Origin: Metridium senile
Lineage: Eukaryota; Cnidaria; Anthozoa; Actiniaria; Metridiidae
DNA length: 64,000 nucleotides
Assembly (NCBI GenBank): GCA_949775045.1
Contig: OX459110.1
Span: forward strand, 12,495,741-12,559,740
Direction: 5' to 3'
Below, piece by piece: positions 10,052 through 20,998 of the stretch; positions within the stretch are counted from its first letter, which is position 1; each line of letters begins with the position of its first letter. Made by a program: the position numbers and the translations under genes. A model generated the notes under the pieces. That model was not told the DNA's origin and did no database searches. It was given only the letters and a program-made list of their open reading frames with translations.

Positions 10052-10182
10052 GGGGCCAGTTGTACGAAGCCTGAATAAAGTAATTATCCACTGAATAAAA
10101 GAACTTGCATGGGTTTTATCCGTTGGATAGACTCGGATTTATCCGGTGGATAGCGCTATTCAGGCTTCGTACAACCGGCCCT
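10052..10182. mobile_element. GGCCGGTTGTACGAAGCCTG-type palindromic MITE
   Basis: Ends GGGGCCAGTTGTACGAAGCC and GGCTTCGTACAACCGGCCC, with inner inverted TTATCC(G/A)(T/C)TGGATA words. I recall this terminus from many invertebrate genomes. Confidence 0.8.
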
Positions 10183-10321
10183 TGATTAGTTAAAGTAAAT
10201 GTTGAAGAACCCTGATTTTAGATTTAAATGTAATTAAAATATGATGTGAATATAATATAGATTCGTTTGCAAATATTATATGTAATCAAGAAGGTTAGAG
10301 TTCTTCGCCCTGGGTGCGAGA

Positions 10322-10505
10322 TAGACTACGAGTAGTCCTTCTTTTCCCTCCAGAATCAGTAATTTAAAAAAACGAGTGTTGCGGGATTCCTGTGGAGCGC
10401 GCCGGAAATACTCAACGATCTATTTCCGGCGCCCTCCACAGGAATCCCGCAACACTCGTTTTTTTAAATTACTGATTCTGGAGGGAAAAGAAGGACTACT
10501 CGTAG
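10322..10505. mobile_element. 180-bp near-perfect palindrome with 13-bp flanking repeat
   Basis: Arms 10326-10410 and 10421-10505 match over 85 bp with one mismatch around CTCAACGATC. CCTGGGTGCGAGA is repeated at 10309-10321 and 10506-10518. The right-hand repeat starts an older fragment ending GGAACCCAGGCC near 10588, so the palindrome probably inserted into another MITE. Confidence 0.8.
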
Positions 10506-10719
10506 CCTGGGTGCGAGAGGAAGTATTTGCCGCGGTCGACTTTGGCGAGCGCGAAGTGCGAGTGTCGAATTACTCTGGAACCCAGGCCGGTAAGTGCTTC
10601 ATTGTCACGGCGCAGCTTAAGCCTTGACTTGATGTAAGTTAATTTTTCGGAACAAAGTTGTGGTATTTTTAGATACATGCATTCCTTGCCTTACCAAAGG
10701 CTGTACTATAATAAAAAAA

Positions 10720-10980
10720 AATAAGATTATACCACATGCTATCGTTAAGGAGAGACAGTAACATTCGATATTTGTACTGTTTGTTGATACATATACATTT
10801 CGTTCCTTCCCACAGGCTGCACTTAAAATAGAAGAATATATCACATGCTATCGTTAAGGAGAGACAGTAACATTCGATATTTGCACTGTTTGTTGATACA
10901 TATACATTTCGTTCCTTCCCACAGGCTGCACTTAAAATAGAAGAATATATCACATGCTATCGTTAAGGAGAGACATAACA
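10720..10980. repeat. ~109-bp tandem repeat, about 2.5 copies
   Basis: The block CACATGCTATCGTTAAGGAG recurs at about 10733, 10842 and 10951 (period 109) with nearly identical sequence between. Confidence 0.85.
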
Positions 10981-11140
10981 TTAGCTATTTGCAATTGCCT
11001 TACTATGCATTTAAAAATATTTTTACAATCAAGTGTTTTGGTTCGGGAAACTGTGGTATATGTGATCAATATGAACCAAGATATAAGATGATGATGATGA
11101 AGACAGTGATACATGATTACAAGGCCTACTACTATACTCA

Positions 11141-11359
11141 GGGCCCAGAAGTTGCCATAAGACACCGTAAGAGTTCCTACGTTGCCTACGCGCGACAAGA
11201 GCTGCGATTTCAATGGCGATTTTATCGCAGCGTTGTCGCGCTAAAAAATTGCTAGTGTAAACGGGCCTTTAGATCGCCCCCATTTTGCCCTCAAAATCTC
11301 AACTTGTGACGTCTAAAAACGCCTTATAGTCGCGGCGTCTTAGGACGACTTCTGGACCC
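11141..11359. mobile_element. MITE with GGGCCCAGAAGT ends
   Basis: Left end GGGCCCAGAAGTTGCCATAA and right end complementary to GGGTCCAGAAGTCGTCCTAA. The interior is CG-rich with inverted CGCGACAA/TTGTCGCG words. It abuts the next MITE. No target duplication seen. Confidence 0.65.
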
Positions 11360-11366
11360 GGAGTAG

Positions 11367-11588
11367 AGGGTCCTGAAGGGGTAAAATGGGAGCTGGGATT
11401 GGCCTTATTTTTGACTGGGAAAATGGGATTGGATGCACTGGGACTGGGATTTACAAATAAAAGAACAATAGAAAATGGGAATGGGATTGAAAACTTGAGC
11501 AAAACTGATGGGATTATGGGATTTTTGACTGGGATTTGGTCCTAATATAAACTGGGAAATGGGATTCGGACCACCCCTTCAGGACCCT
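11367..11588. mobile_element. MITE with AGGGTCCTGAAGGGGT ends and GGGATT repeats
   Basis: Inverted ends AGGGTCCTGAAGGGGT and ACCCCTTCAGGACCCT enclose irregular CTGGGATT/ATGGGATT repeats. It ends about 50 bp past the receptor stop codon, so it lies in or beyond the receptor 3' UTR. Confidence 0.75.
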
Positions 11589-11639
11589 CGCGGAGTAAGC
11601 CTATTACAGTCTTCCTACTGCTATCTTTACCGAGCTTAG

Positions 11640-12686
11640 TTAAACATAATGGAACTTTAACTTTGCAAGTCGTCGAAAAGATTCCCTGAAGTCTCTATTG
11701 TGGAACGCATAAAGGAACGGATTGAGAGCACAATTAGTGTACGCGATGAGTAAGGTCACCGAGAAGACATTCCCTGAAATACTCTCATAACACGGCTTTC
11801 CGCAAAGAATTGATATACACGAATACAGAGTGTAAGGCATCCAACAAAACAAAAACGCTGACACCAGAAGCGCTATTGTCTTGGCCGCTTTTATATTTTT
11901 GGTTAAACTCTTGGAATTCTTCTTATCAGTTCCGTTGGTTGTGCTGGAACCTATGTTTGAATGATACTCAACGTTCGTGTGGGAGAATTTCTCACGACGA
12001 TCTATTCTCCGAGCATGCGCCTTAGCTACTTTGTAGATTCTGTAGTACAACGCACACATGATGATTGTTGGGATAACGAAGTTTATGACGGAGCTTACAA
12101 GAGAGTAAGCCGGTTTGACGTTAAAAACACAATAGCCGTGGTACAAACTTGTAGGATAAAGTGGCCATCCAAGCATCGCGATAACGGTGAACAGGATAGC
12201 ATAGGTCCACAACGATATGATGGTGATTATAACCACCTTACGTGTCATTGTCGTACTGTAATGTAATGGATCTGTAATAGCACAGTATCGATCGACACTA
12301 ACTGCTAATAGGTTTAACATTGATAATGGCGCGGCCACTAAGTACGCCGTGACAAAGATATTACACATCACTTCTCCATGTGTCCATAATTGGTTTTTAA
12401 GTATCAAGTCCACATCGATTGGCATTGCTATACTCGCTGTTATGATATCGCTAACAGCCAATGAGAATATGAAATGATTTGTTAGTGTACAACGTAATCG
12501 TTCGTGGACCAATATGGCGCCGCATACGAGGATGTTCCCAGCCAATGCAACTATTATTACAATGACTTGAATCACCACCACAACTATTGTAAATCCAGTC
12601 TTGTTATTTGGTGTAGTATCTCCGATTACACTAGGAGGTGTATTGTTGCCAAATATTGACGAGTTGTTGTACAGTAAGGTTGCCAT
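11640..12686 (-). CDS. Class A (rhodopsin-type) GPCR, intronless
   Basis: Seven-transmembrane receptor of 348 residues in one exon. The N terminus has N-glycosylation sequons near residues 7, 14 and 28. Landmarks: Asn51 in AGNILV (TM1), Asp80 in LAVSD (TM2), Cys108 and Cys186 as the TM3-ECL2 disulfide pair, Asp132-Arg133-Tyr134 (DRY), Trp160 (TM4), Pro206 in FVIP (TM5), CWMP at 281-284 (TM6), NPFLY at 322-326 (TM7), and an amphipathic helix 8 start at HNRDFRESF. Loop 3 (about 222-265) is polar and basic. It resembles biogenic-amine-type receptors (Tyr316 at 7.43), but position 3.32 is Tyr115 rather than the amine-binding Asp. It is therefore an orphan of the amine/opsin-like cloud, not a canonical amine receptor. 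Complete start to stop; two MITEs follow within 60 bp. Confidence 0.95.
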   Translation of the reverse strand: MATLLYNNSSIFGNNTPPSVIGDTTPNNKTGFTIVVVVIQVIVIIVALAGNILVCGAILVHERLRCTLTNHFIFSLAVSDIITASIAMPIDVDLILKNQLWTHGEVMCNIFVTAYLVAAPLSMLNLLAVSVDRYCAITDPLHYSTTMTRKVVIITIISLWTYAILFTVIAMLGWPLYPTSLYHGYCVFNVKPAYSLVSSVINFVIPTIIMCALYYRIYKVAKAHARRIDRREKFSHTNVEYHSNIGSSTTNGTDKKNSKSLTKNIKAAKTIALLVSAFLFCWMPYTLYSCISILCGKPCYESISGNVFSVTLLIAYTNCALNPFLYAFHNRDFRESFRRLAKLKFHYV

Positions 12687-12867
12687 AAGTGAAGAAATAG
12701 AGAGTCAGTAATAGTTTGTCTTGATTAGGCCCGAGCTTGGATCCTTGAGGTACTACACTGTGAAAATCAAAACCAAATGTTAAACTATGAACCTGCATGG
12801 AACATGCGTTTTACTAATAAAATATAAAATTAAACAAAATATAATTACACCAAATAATAATATATAA

Positions 12868-13068
12868 GATAGGTAATATAATTAAATTTGTAACACCGTA
12901 AAAAATGTTGACTTAACTTTACTAACGATGAAAATAATTGATCTACAAACTTTACTAAGTAAAGTTAAGTCAACATTTTTTTTTACGGTGTCTAACAAAT
13001 TTCATTATATTACCTACCGTTTATATCAAACACCGACGCAGCCTATACTAGTTTACTTGCTAGTTTCC
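12868..13068. mobile_element. R1 copy 3, head-to-head inverted form
   Basis: Forward GATAGGTAATATAATTAAAT ... GTTGACTTAACTTTACTAA, then the inverted copy from AAGTTAAGTCAACATTT to CACCGACGCAGCCTATACTA and GCTAGTTTCC. It shows the R1 left terminus in reverse orientation. Confidence 0.8.
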
Positions 13069-14150
13069 AAAAATAATAATATAATAAAATAGTATTTTAA
13101 CAACACCTATCCAGTCACGATCTAGACGCTTTAAACAGAAACAAACAAAATCCAAAAAGTGAGAAAATCAGGCGGTAACTCATGCTTTTCAATGATAACA
13201 TTACGTACATGACCATCTTCACATAAATCCACGTGAAGTACTGGTAAGTTAAGAAAAACGTTCTCATGAAAACTTACAATTACGTATACCATAAAAAATA
13301 TCAAAATATTTCAGTTTTGTAGTCTCAGGGCGTATACACTGTGATTCCTTCTCATAGAGTGCAAAAACTACTTTTGAAAAATGAAAAGTGCGAATGTGAA
13401 AATGCACAAACCGATACAGGCAACCAAAAAAAACAAGATCAATCAGCTTTTTTTACTTCTATCTCTTGAATATTTCATATGATTTCAAAATTTCAGCCAA
13501 ATACCTTTCTCAATGTGCCATCAATAAGACTTCTTTGCAACAGTGAAATAATTGAAATAAGACTAAAGAATTAAAGACAAGCTAATATGGAATGAATTAA
13601 GACCTTTTCTGGAAGTAGCTCTTAAGTGTCCCATGAATGTGGCTTTCCTGTCACTGAGTGTTTCATCCACTTTTGAGTAATTTTAAAAACAAATGATTCT
13701 ATTTTACAACTGTTTGATGGTGGCTACGAACCAATCAGGCAATTTGAGCTAATATTGGACTCATATTGGTACTCACGTACTTGAGGAAATGCTTTAAGTT
13801 GTTAAGTGAGTTCAATGGTTCCAATTAACGTAGAAAATATAATGGGTGAGCACTATAAAGAATTAAGGAATGATTGCGAAATTCAATTTGAGTTCGTGAC
13901 ATGAACAAAAGGATGTTTAGCTTGGAAATACGCAATTGCACAGTGTGGAGGTCAGTACATTAAACTATGGAAACACTATGAGTAATCCTAATTGGTTCCT
14001 TTTCTTTAATTCAGTCCCATTCATTTTTTATATTTGAGATTTTTATCTTAATTTCTTTTCATTACCTTCCTTTCGTTTTCCTTTTTGTGTCATTGCATTA
14101 CGCTCCTTGCCCTAATATTTCTTCCCTTCACTTCTCTTTCTCTCCCTTCC
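13069..14150. other. No recognised feature
   Basis: AT-rich. Only short chance frames; no inverted or tandem repeat that I can support. Confidence 0.5.
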
Positions 14151-14164
14151 CTTTCTTTAATGGC

Positions 14165-14985
14165 TTCTTTCTTTCTTAACTTTCCTTTCCTTTCCTTTCC
14201 TTTCCTTTCCTTTCCTTTCCTTCCCTTTCCTCGCCTTTCCTTTCCTTTCCTTTTCTTTCCTTTCCTTTCCTTTCCTTTCCTTTCCTTTCCTTTCCTTTCC
14301 TTCCCTTTCCTCGCCTTTCCTTTCCTTTCCTTTCCTTTCCTTTCCTTTCCTTTCCTTTCCTTCCTTTTCCTCGCCTTTCCTTTCCTTTCCTTTCCTTTCC
14401 TTTCCTTTCCTTTCCTTTCCTTTCCTTCCCTTTCCTCGCCTTTCTTTTCCTTTCCTTTCCTTTCCTTTCCTTTCCTTTCCTTTCCTCGCCTTTCTTTTCC
14501 TTTCCTTTCCTTCCCTTTCCTCGCCTTTCTTTTCCTTTCCTTTCCTTTCCTTTCCTTTCCTTTCCTTTCCTTTCCTTTCCTTTCCTTTCCTTTCCTTTCC
14601 TTTCCTTTCCTTTCCTTTCCTTTCCTCGCCTTTCCTTTCCTTTCCTTTCCTTTCTTTTCTTTTCTCTTCCTTGCCTTCCCTGATCTTACTTTTCCTTTCC
14701 TTTCCTTGCCTTCCCTGATCTTACTTTTCCTTTCCTTTCCTTTCCTTTCCTTTCCTTTCCTTTCCTTTCCTTTCCTTTCCTTTCCTTTCCTTTCCTTTCC
14801 TTTCCTTTCCTTTCCTTTCCTTTCCTTTCCTTTCCTTTTTTTTCCTCACCTTTCCTCGCCTTTGCTTTCCTTTGCTTTCCTTTCCTTTCCTTTCCTTTCC
14901 TTTCTTTTCCTTTCCCTTTCCCTTTCCCTTTCCCTTTCCCTTTCCTTTCCTTTCCTTTCCTTCCCTGATCTTACCTTTCCTTATA
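14165..14985. repeat. ~820-bp (TTTCC)n pentanucleotide tract
   Basis: Almost pure polypyrimidine on the plus strand, interrupted by recurrent variants TTCCC, TCGCC, TTGCC, and a CTGATCTTAC phrase three times near 14680, 14715 and 14965. The long plus-strand frame of Phe/Leu/Ser/Pro repeats is a by-product of a 5-bp unit lacking stop words. Confidence 0.95.
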
Positions 14986-14999
14986 ATTAACAATTTATT

Positions 15000-16090
15000 T
15001 TCTGGCCCAGCTTGATCCTTCCCTCTCAGAGATAAACTTCTTAATCCACTAATTTCTATTTAACCGTATAAAGAAGGTGCATATACTAAGAGATATCTCG
15101 AGATAAAGATGTTTATCAGACATGGAAATGGTTCATACAAGGCTGGAGTTCACAGCATGCCTAGAAGCCAAGAATCGGCACAGAATCAGCAAAATGAACA
15201 ATTGTTCATATGTTTGATCGAGAATGCGATACCTTATCAAACCAGACCTTGGAAAAATTGAAAACAATCTATAGATTGTGATTTTATGCTATATAGCATG
15301 AAATAAAATCAACATCTTTGCAGCCTAAAAACACTTTTAGTGCAGTATTAGTACGATCACTATCAAAAAAAAAAAAATTGTAACGAGGTAGTGACATGCA
15401 TAAAGCCTTTTTCCATGAAATAGAATTGAAATTGCTACTACCTAATATAATTAGGTATATTAGGATGAATACGTATTAATATATCGAGTATCGACTGAAT
15501 TTCATGTTTCTGGTTTATTTCACTTTACAATATTATAAATGTATAAGATAATGCCAGATTATCTAACAAAACAAACTAAGCTGATAATTAACGCAGCTTA
15601 TGTCGAATAAGTCAGATTATTTTTCCAATGGTACAGTAAACATTTGAGGAGATATAATTAACGCAAGTCCATGTTGTACTACATGATCCTAGAACGTTTA
15701 AACACTCAGTCACATGTATTATCGACAATTAAAGCCTCAAAAAGATCATAAACATTTCTGGAAAATAAGCAATTGTTATATACTATCGTAATGCAAATAG
15801 GCTGCCCAATTATGACTTATATGCAAAGGAAGCGTTATTAAGCCTACTTCCTATTTTAAAAACATGCCTGTACATACACAAAAGCATGGTAAGCTACTCA
15901 ATTTACATCAATATAATAAAAATATTAAACTGCATGTAAAAAAGTTACACCTGCTTATCTTTAAAAAAAAGCTGTTTAAACAAAAAGCTGATATAATATA
16001 CAGTGTAAGATTAAACGGTTATGCACCCTGCCTCCAAAATATGAAGAAGCAATGCAATTGATATGAGCTCCCAGTATAAGACGATTATTG
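15000..16090. other. No recognised feature
   Basis: AT-rich. A basic 65-codon frame at 15864-16061 lacks homology I recognise or any splice context. Confidence 0.5.
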
Positions 16091-16094
16091 AACC

Positions 16095-16480
16095 ATAAAA
16101 AGAGACTCAAAAGTAAAGTTAACGTATTGCTTTGAAAGTCTTGATATAGAGAGAACGCAAACTGCTCTTTTCAAAATATTTGGATTGCAAGGTATAAAAT
16201 GGACTCACCATACAACAATGGTCGACAAAATGCAATGCTCTGAAAGTCTTAAGGTTGCAGAAGATGAAATGCCCTCACCATAAAACTAGAGTCAGTGAAA
16301 CGCAAACTGCTCTTTTCATAGTCTTTGGATTGCAAAACATAAAATAAACTCACCACAAAACAATGGTCTGCGAAATGCAATGCTTTGAGAGTCCTTAGGT
16401 TGACGAACTTCAAGATGAAATATGATTCACCATGCAATGAGGCTCGGAGCAACGCAATGCTTTGGAAGATTCCAAATGTT
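16095..16480. repeat. Diverged tandem repeat, ~65-bp units
   Basis: About five units built on GCAATGCTTTGAAAGTCTT, GGATTGCAA..ATAAAAT and ACTCACCATAAAACAATGG. Alternate units resemble each other more, suggesting a ~130-bp dimer. Confidence 0.7.
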
Positions 16481-16520
16481 TGGTATATCGAACTAGAAAT
16501 GGAACCTTTAGTCTAACAGA

Positions 16521-16655
16521 TGACGTCACAGCGTCGATAACTCTTCTTGATAGTGGACTACCAACGCACATACACCGTTAAAGATACTCATATACGATAG
16601 CATAGTAATCAGTAACGCCCCCTATAACATTGATTAAAGCACGGCTTTGACGTCA
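16521..16655. promoter_or_regulatory. Pair of perfect CRE palindromes TGACGTCA
   Basis: TGACGTCA at 16521-16528 and again at 16648-16655. This is the binding word of CREB/ATF bZIP proteins. A short ATG frame starts at 16847 (MDRMECLEF ...), but no convincing gene follows, so the pair is only a candidate promoter or enhancer. A third copy lies at 49765-49772. Confidence 0.35.
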
Positions 16656-17039
16656 TAAGCAGGAGTTAAGCAATTACACAAAGACACAAAGATATTGGTC
16701 GTTCTTGTAGAGTTATTCTTAGGAAACTGGAATATAACTTGATAATGACTTCTTCAAGATTATCCCGGCAAATATTCACGTTTCTGTGTAGTGTTTAAAA
16801 ATCGAGATGCAATGGAGTGGTGTTTTTTTTCTATTATTATTTGACAATGGACAGAATGGAGTGTTTAGAGTTTAGTGGATCACGATCTGACCAGCTTTTA
16901 GAATTCCAAAAACAATTAATGCTTCATACAATAAACGATTTTAGTGTTATTACAGTCTATATATATATTAAATGGATTCATTGTATGTATCAAACTCTAT
17001 GTATATGCTAAATGGATTCCATATATGTGTTAAAGTCTA

Positions 17040-17337
17040 TATACCCCTGTTTCAAAAATCGTTGTCGCAAACAAAGCCACAGTCCACACTCTGAAGCCTG
17101 CAAAGGATGTCGGTATTTGTTCTATATTGTTATCGATTTATTCATAGCATATTTTGGTTGTACGTGTTTGTTTTAAATGACTATATAACAAGTTGCTGTA
17201 GTGGTAGATATAAATACAAATATTTCTTTTAAAAACATGCAATGAATCACAAATTAAGTCCATGTAACCGACATCCTTTGCAGGCTTTAGAGTGTGGACT
17301 GTAGCTTCGGCTGCGACAACGATTTTTAAAATAGGTA
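17040..17337. mobile_element. Complete ~300-bp palindromic MITE (CACCTATTTCAAAAA family)
   Basis: Left end CCCCTGTTTCAAAAATCGTT ... CTGAAGCCTGCAAAGGATGT, right end its complement ending TTTTTAAAATAGG, about 75-bp arms, TATA on both sides. Relatives at 2969, 42100 and 52771. Confidence 0.85.
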
Positions 17338-17339
17338 TA

Positions 17340-17950
17340 TACTAAATGGCTTCAAACTCTGTATCAAACTCTATTAAATGGATTCCCTATATGTGTTAAA
17401 GTCTATATATACGTTAAATGGATTCACTATATATATCAGCCTAAGATACATATATATTTGTCAGATCATTGTCAGACCCTTATATTATAGTTTTTTTGCT
17501 CACAGGCAAATATTATCGTTGATATTCGATAAAGGCCAACAGGGACTAACTTAAATATTGGATCAGCTCAATATTGTGCATAAAAAATAAAAAAATACAT
17601 CTGCAATCTTTAAAACAATTCCATTACCATATATGGTATTGTAGGTGAAAAGTAACAAAATACTTTGATTAGCGCGCGAGATTTTTTTTGAACAGGTTGA
17701 GATTTCAACAGAACAATAGGCATATCTTTGATACGTTTGATAATTGAAGTCAAAGAATATTCTTTCAAAAAACTAACCTAAAGGATTCTCACAATGAGCG
17801 ATTTGAAAACTGCTCAGTTTTGTTCATTGTAAACGTGAGGGTTTCAAGGGATTGGTAATTGAGGTCTGACAAAGAGACTTGCACTGTGTGTTATCTAGAT
17901 GTGAAGTATAGGCAATGATAAGAAGAGGCAGAAATATTAATAAATGAACC
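17340..17950. other. No recognised feature beyond short ATTAAATGGATTC repeats
   Basis: Around 16960-17435 the words AAATGGATTC and TGTGTTAAAGTCTATAT recur on both sides of the MITE. The rest is featureless. Confidence 0.45.
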
Positions 17951-17954
17951 ACAT

Positions 17955-18240
17955 GATAACCTGGTTTTGTAAAAGGTTTGGCTATTATTAGTTTGGAAAA
18001 TTACCAAAAATATTCAGATAAAACATTTCTTTTCTCCTAGCTCCTTGCGGAGCATGAGGTGAGACAGATAAAATACAACAAAATAGTAATATAATTTTGA
18101 TTAAAAAAATAAAAAAGATAACCTGGTTTTGCAAAAGGTTTGTCAATTCTTAGACTGGAAAATGACCAAAAAACATTCACTAGACAGATAAAATACAACA
18201 AAATAGTAATATAATTTCAATAAAAAATAGAAGATATTAA
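17955..18240. repeat. Interleaved direct duplications
   Basis: GATAACCTGGTTTTG.AAAAGG occurs near 17956 and 18118, and AGACAGATAAAATACAACAA at 18062 and 18182. Two overlapping duplications with different spacings (about 162 and 120 bp) imply an indel or gene-conversion step. Confidence 0.65.
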
Positions 18241-18539
18241 AAGAGAAAAACATTATCCATGGTGACGTAATATATAATGTATGCAAAATATAATGGTATA
18301 TTTCGAAATTTATGGTTTGGAAATTAACGGTTTGGAAATTCATGGTTTGTAAAATGACTACAAAATATTATTTGCGAAGGCAAAACTCTTATGAGTTTCT
18401 GGCAAAACTAAATGCATCAAATTTTTAAAGAGTATATAGCTATTCTTGTTTGGGAACATGTTTGCAAGAAATTATTTGAGAAAACACAAGCACATTTTAA
18501 AAAAAAGCAAATTTTAAGGGCATAATATAGGTAGTAAAA

Positions 18540-18680
18540 TAATTGATATAAATCGCGCGCTCTGATTGGCTGGGAAGCGTTCTTTATAAATCAGCGTAGC
18601 ACGGAACGTTGATTCGTCTGATTTTAGCTACTGAATATTGTATAAAAGAAACAGAAAACTAGGAGCTGTGTTCTATCAAG
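18540..18680. repeat. Dispersed repeat with inverted CCAAT box, copy 1
   Basis: CGCGCTCTGATTGGCTGGGA, AGCGTTCT, then GCACGGAACGTTGA. The same blocks occur at 24500-24570. CTCTGATTGGCT is the complement of AGCCAATCAGAG, a strong NF-Y (CCAAT) site. Confidence 0.6.
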
Positions 18681-18687
18681 TTTTATA

Positions 18688-18956
18688 CACCCTATTTCAA
18701 TTAATTAACGTTGTCCATCTGGAATGGTTAATCTGAGACCGATAGGAATTGTGGGAGTTCTTTAAATTCCATATACATTGTTTTAATCCGCCACTAGAAT
18801 GGTGCTGAATTACAGATAACAGTATTTCAGAAGTAAACATTAATATTCAAGTGTGATTATAATAGTGCATTTGCAGTTTAACGTTAACGAGCTCCCACAA
18901 TTCCTATCGGTCTCAGATCAACCATTCCAGATGGACAACGTTAATTGCAATAGGTG
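18688..18956. mobile_element. Palindromic MITE between TATA duplications
   Basis: Left CACCCTATTTCAATTAATTA ... GACCGATAGGAATTGTGGGA, right its complement ending TTGCAATAGGTG. TATA at 18684-18687 and 18957-18960. Arms of roughly 75 bp. Confidence 0.85.
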
Positions 18957-19182
18957 TATACCGGTCATCGAATTCGTTTGAGGTTTATGAAAAACATTGT
19001 GAAAAATATTATATGCTTCACCAAACCGTGTCCTTGGAATAAACCATCTTTTTACTGGGATACCTGTGGTATCACAGTCTTAAAATACCTTTGTTTTTTT
19101 TTTTTTTTTCTCCTGCTCGACAAAATGAACAAATTGCGCAATATTACCCAGTATGGCGCGTTTTTCGTGTCAAAATTCGAAT

Positions 19183-19495
19183 CTGTCATTCTTCAATTCA
19201 ATCATTCAATGCGAACATGCAATTCTTCAATTCAAACATGCAATTCTTCAATGCGAACATGCTATTCTTCAATTCAAACATGCGATTGTTCGATGCGAAC
19301 ATGCAATCATTTATTCAATCGTGCTACTCTTCAATTCAAACATGCTATTCTTCAATTCGAACATGCCATTATTCAATTCAAACATGCTATTCTTCAATCC
19401 AAACATGCTATTCTTCAATTCAAACATGCTATTCTTCAATTCAAACATGCAATTCTTCAATGCTAATATGCTATTCTTCAATTCAAACATGCGAC
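19183..19495 (+). repeat. 21-bp minisatellite, left arm of the foldback
   Basis: About 14 units of TTCTTCAATTCAAACATGCT(A), with AATGCGAACATG variants. They mirror the array at 20999-21415. Confidence 0.9.
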
Positions 19496-20572
19496 CCTGT
19501 CTTTATGCGTCATTTCGTCATGCGGCTCGGTCGTTCTTCGCTTTCGTCGTTATGCATCACTTTGTCATGCGCTCGGTCGTTCGTCGATTTCGTCGTTATG
19601 CATCACTTCGTCATGCGGCTTGGTCGTTATGCGACTTGGTGTTATTCGATTTCGTCGTTCTTCGGAGACTCGGATCTAGCCCGTCCAAACAGCCACGCAG
19701 AGACTGGTGCAGATATAATACGATACATCCAGAACCGGTGAAGAGGTACTATTAGGTGATTCATGGAATTATATGTTATTTATACTATTACTACTGCATA
19801 TGCAATCTACACAAATCAATTTTTAAAACAATTTATTTATTGTAGAACATAGCTCAGACCGCTTAGAAGCACGTGGGTGAGATCGCGGAGTCAGCCACAT
19901 TTACATTAGAACTTATGGAAGTTTAAGGTACTAGGACTGTCTCAGAACTATTAACAGAAATATTAAAATGTTTGTTGATCTCAGCTGATAAGTCAACATT
20001 CCAAAGTCCTCATGTTTCACTTTTAGTAAAGCGCATGCGTCTAGGCGTTGCTACGGATGACGTAGTTTGTTTTGTCCGAAAGCTCACGAATGCTGAAAGA
20101 ACACGTGTACGAGTGTTTTCCGAGGTTTTTTTATTAGTTTCCGTGATCAATTCGTAGTGAAATCGGCCTCAATGATGTTGACTCATCGCTGAGATCTTAT
20201 GCCGTCTAAACAGGGCCTAAATCTCCACTTCAAGTCTTATGAATTTGTTATTTTGTAGATGTTACTATTGAAATAGGTGAAGGAGGTGTTTAAGGCAAGA
20301 AATTTCACAGAAAGCACATGTAATTCGTGACGGGTGACTGTCGTGAACGCCATTTGTGTTTGTCAACACTTAGCCCAGAAAGGTCAAATCGTTCAACTTT
20401 TCTCGTGTTTCAATCAAAAAAGCTTCCTAATAGATACAAAGTTTAAGGCTTCGCTATTTCGCATTATGCTAAAGTATGGGCGTAAAACCATGAAAAATTC
20501 GTTAATCTATAACAAAAGAAATTATAGATCAACAAACATTTTAAAACAGACCTTAAACTTCCATAAGTTCTT

Positions 20573-20640
20573 ATGTAGCCTGCGTTACATCCGGAATTTT
20601 CTTCGTAAAGAAGAAAATTCCGGATGTATCGCAGGCTAAT
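20573..20640. mobile_element. Small TAGCCTGCG hairpin inside the right foldback arm
   Basis: TAGCCTGCGTTACATCCGGA ... CTT, 7-bp loop, then the complement to CGCAGGCTA. The matching place in the left arm (near 19893) reads straight through, so this hairpin arrived after the arms were duplicated, or was lost from the left. Confidence 0.8.
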
Positions 20641-20998
20641 GTAAATGTGGCTGACTCGGCGATCTCATCCACGTGCTTCTAAGTGGTTTGAGCAGTATGT
20701 TCTACAATAAATAGTATAAATAACATATAATTCCATGACTCATCTAATATTACCAAGAGAAAATACGAATTACAGCCAACAGTTTAACTTGTGAACTCTT
20801 CACCAGCTCTGGATGAATCGTATTATATCTGCACCAGTTTCTGCGTGGCTGTTTTGGACGGGCTAGAGCCGAGTCTCCGAAGAACGACAAAATCGAATAA
20901 CACCAAGTCGCATAATGACCAAGCCGCATGACGAAGTGATGCATAACGACGATATCGACGAACGACCGAGCCGCATGACGAAATGACGCATAACGACA

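Noticed and set aside
10376..10627. 83-codon plus frame
   Set aside because: Covers one arm of the near-perfect palindrome and an adjoining MITE; no coding support.
11810..12266. Plus-strand frames opposite the receptor
   Set aside because: Shadows of the receptor gene on the other strand.
14085..14990. 301-codon Phe/Leu/Ser/Pro frame
   Set aside because: Produced wholly by a (TTTCC)n tract lacking stop words; not a protein.
19091..19755. Overlapping frames of about 200 residues with NSNMLFF or IQTCYSS repeats
   Set aside because: The 21-bp unit is seven codons long, so three frames stay open. They lie in foldback arms and show no codon bias.
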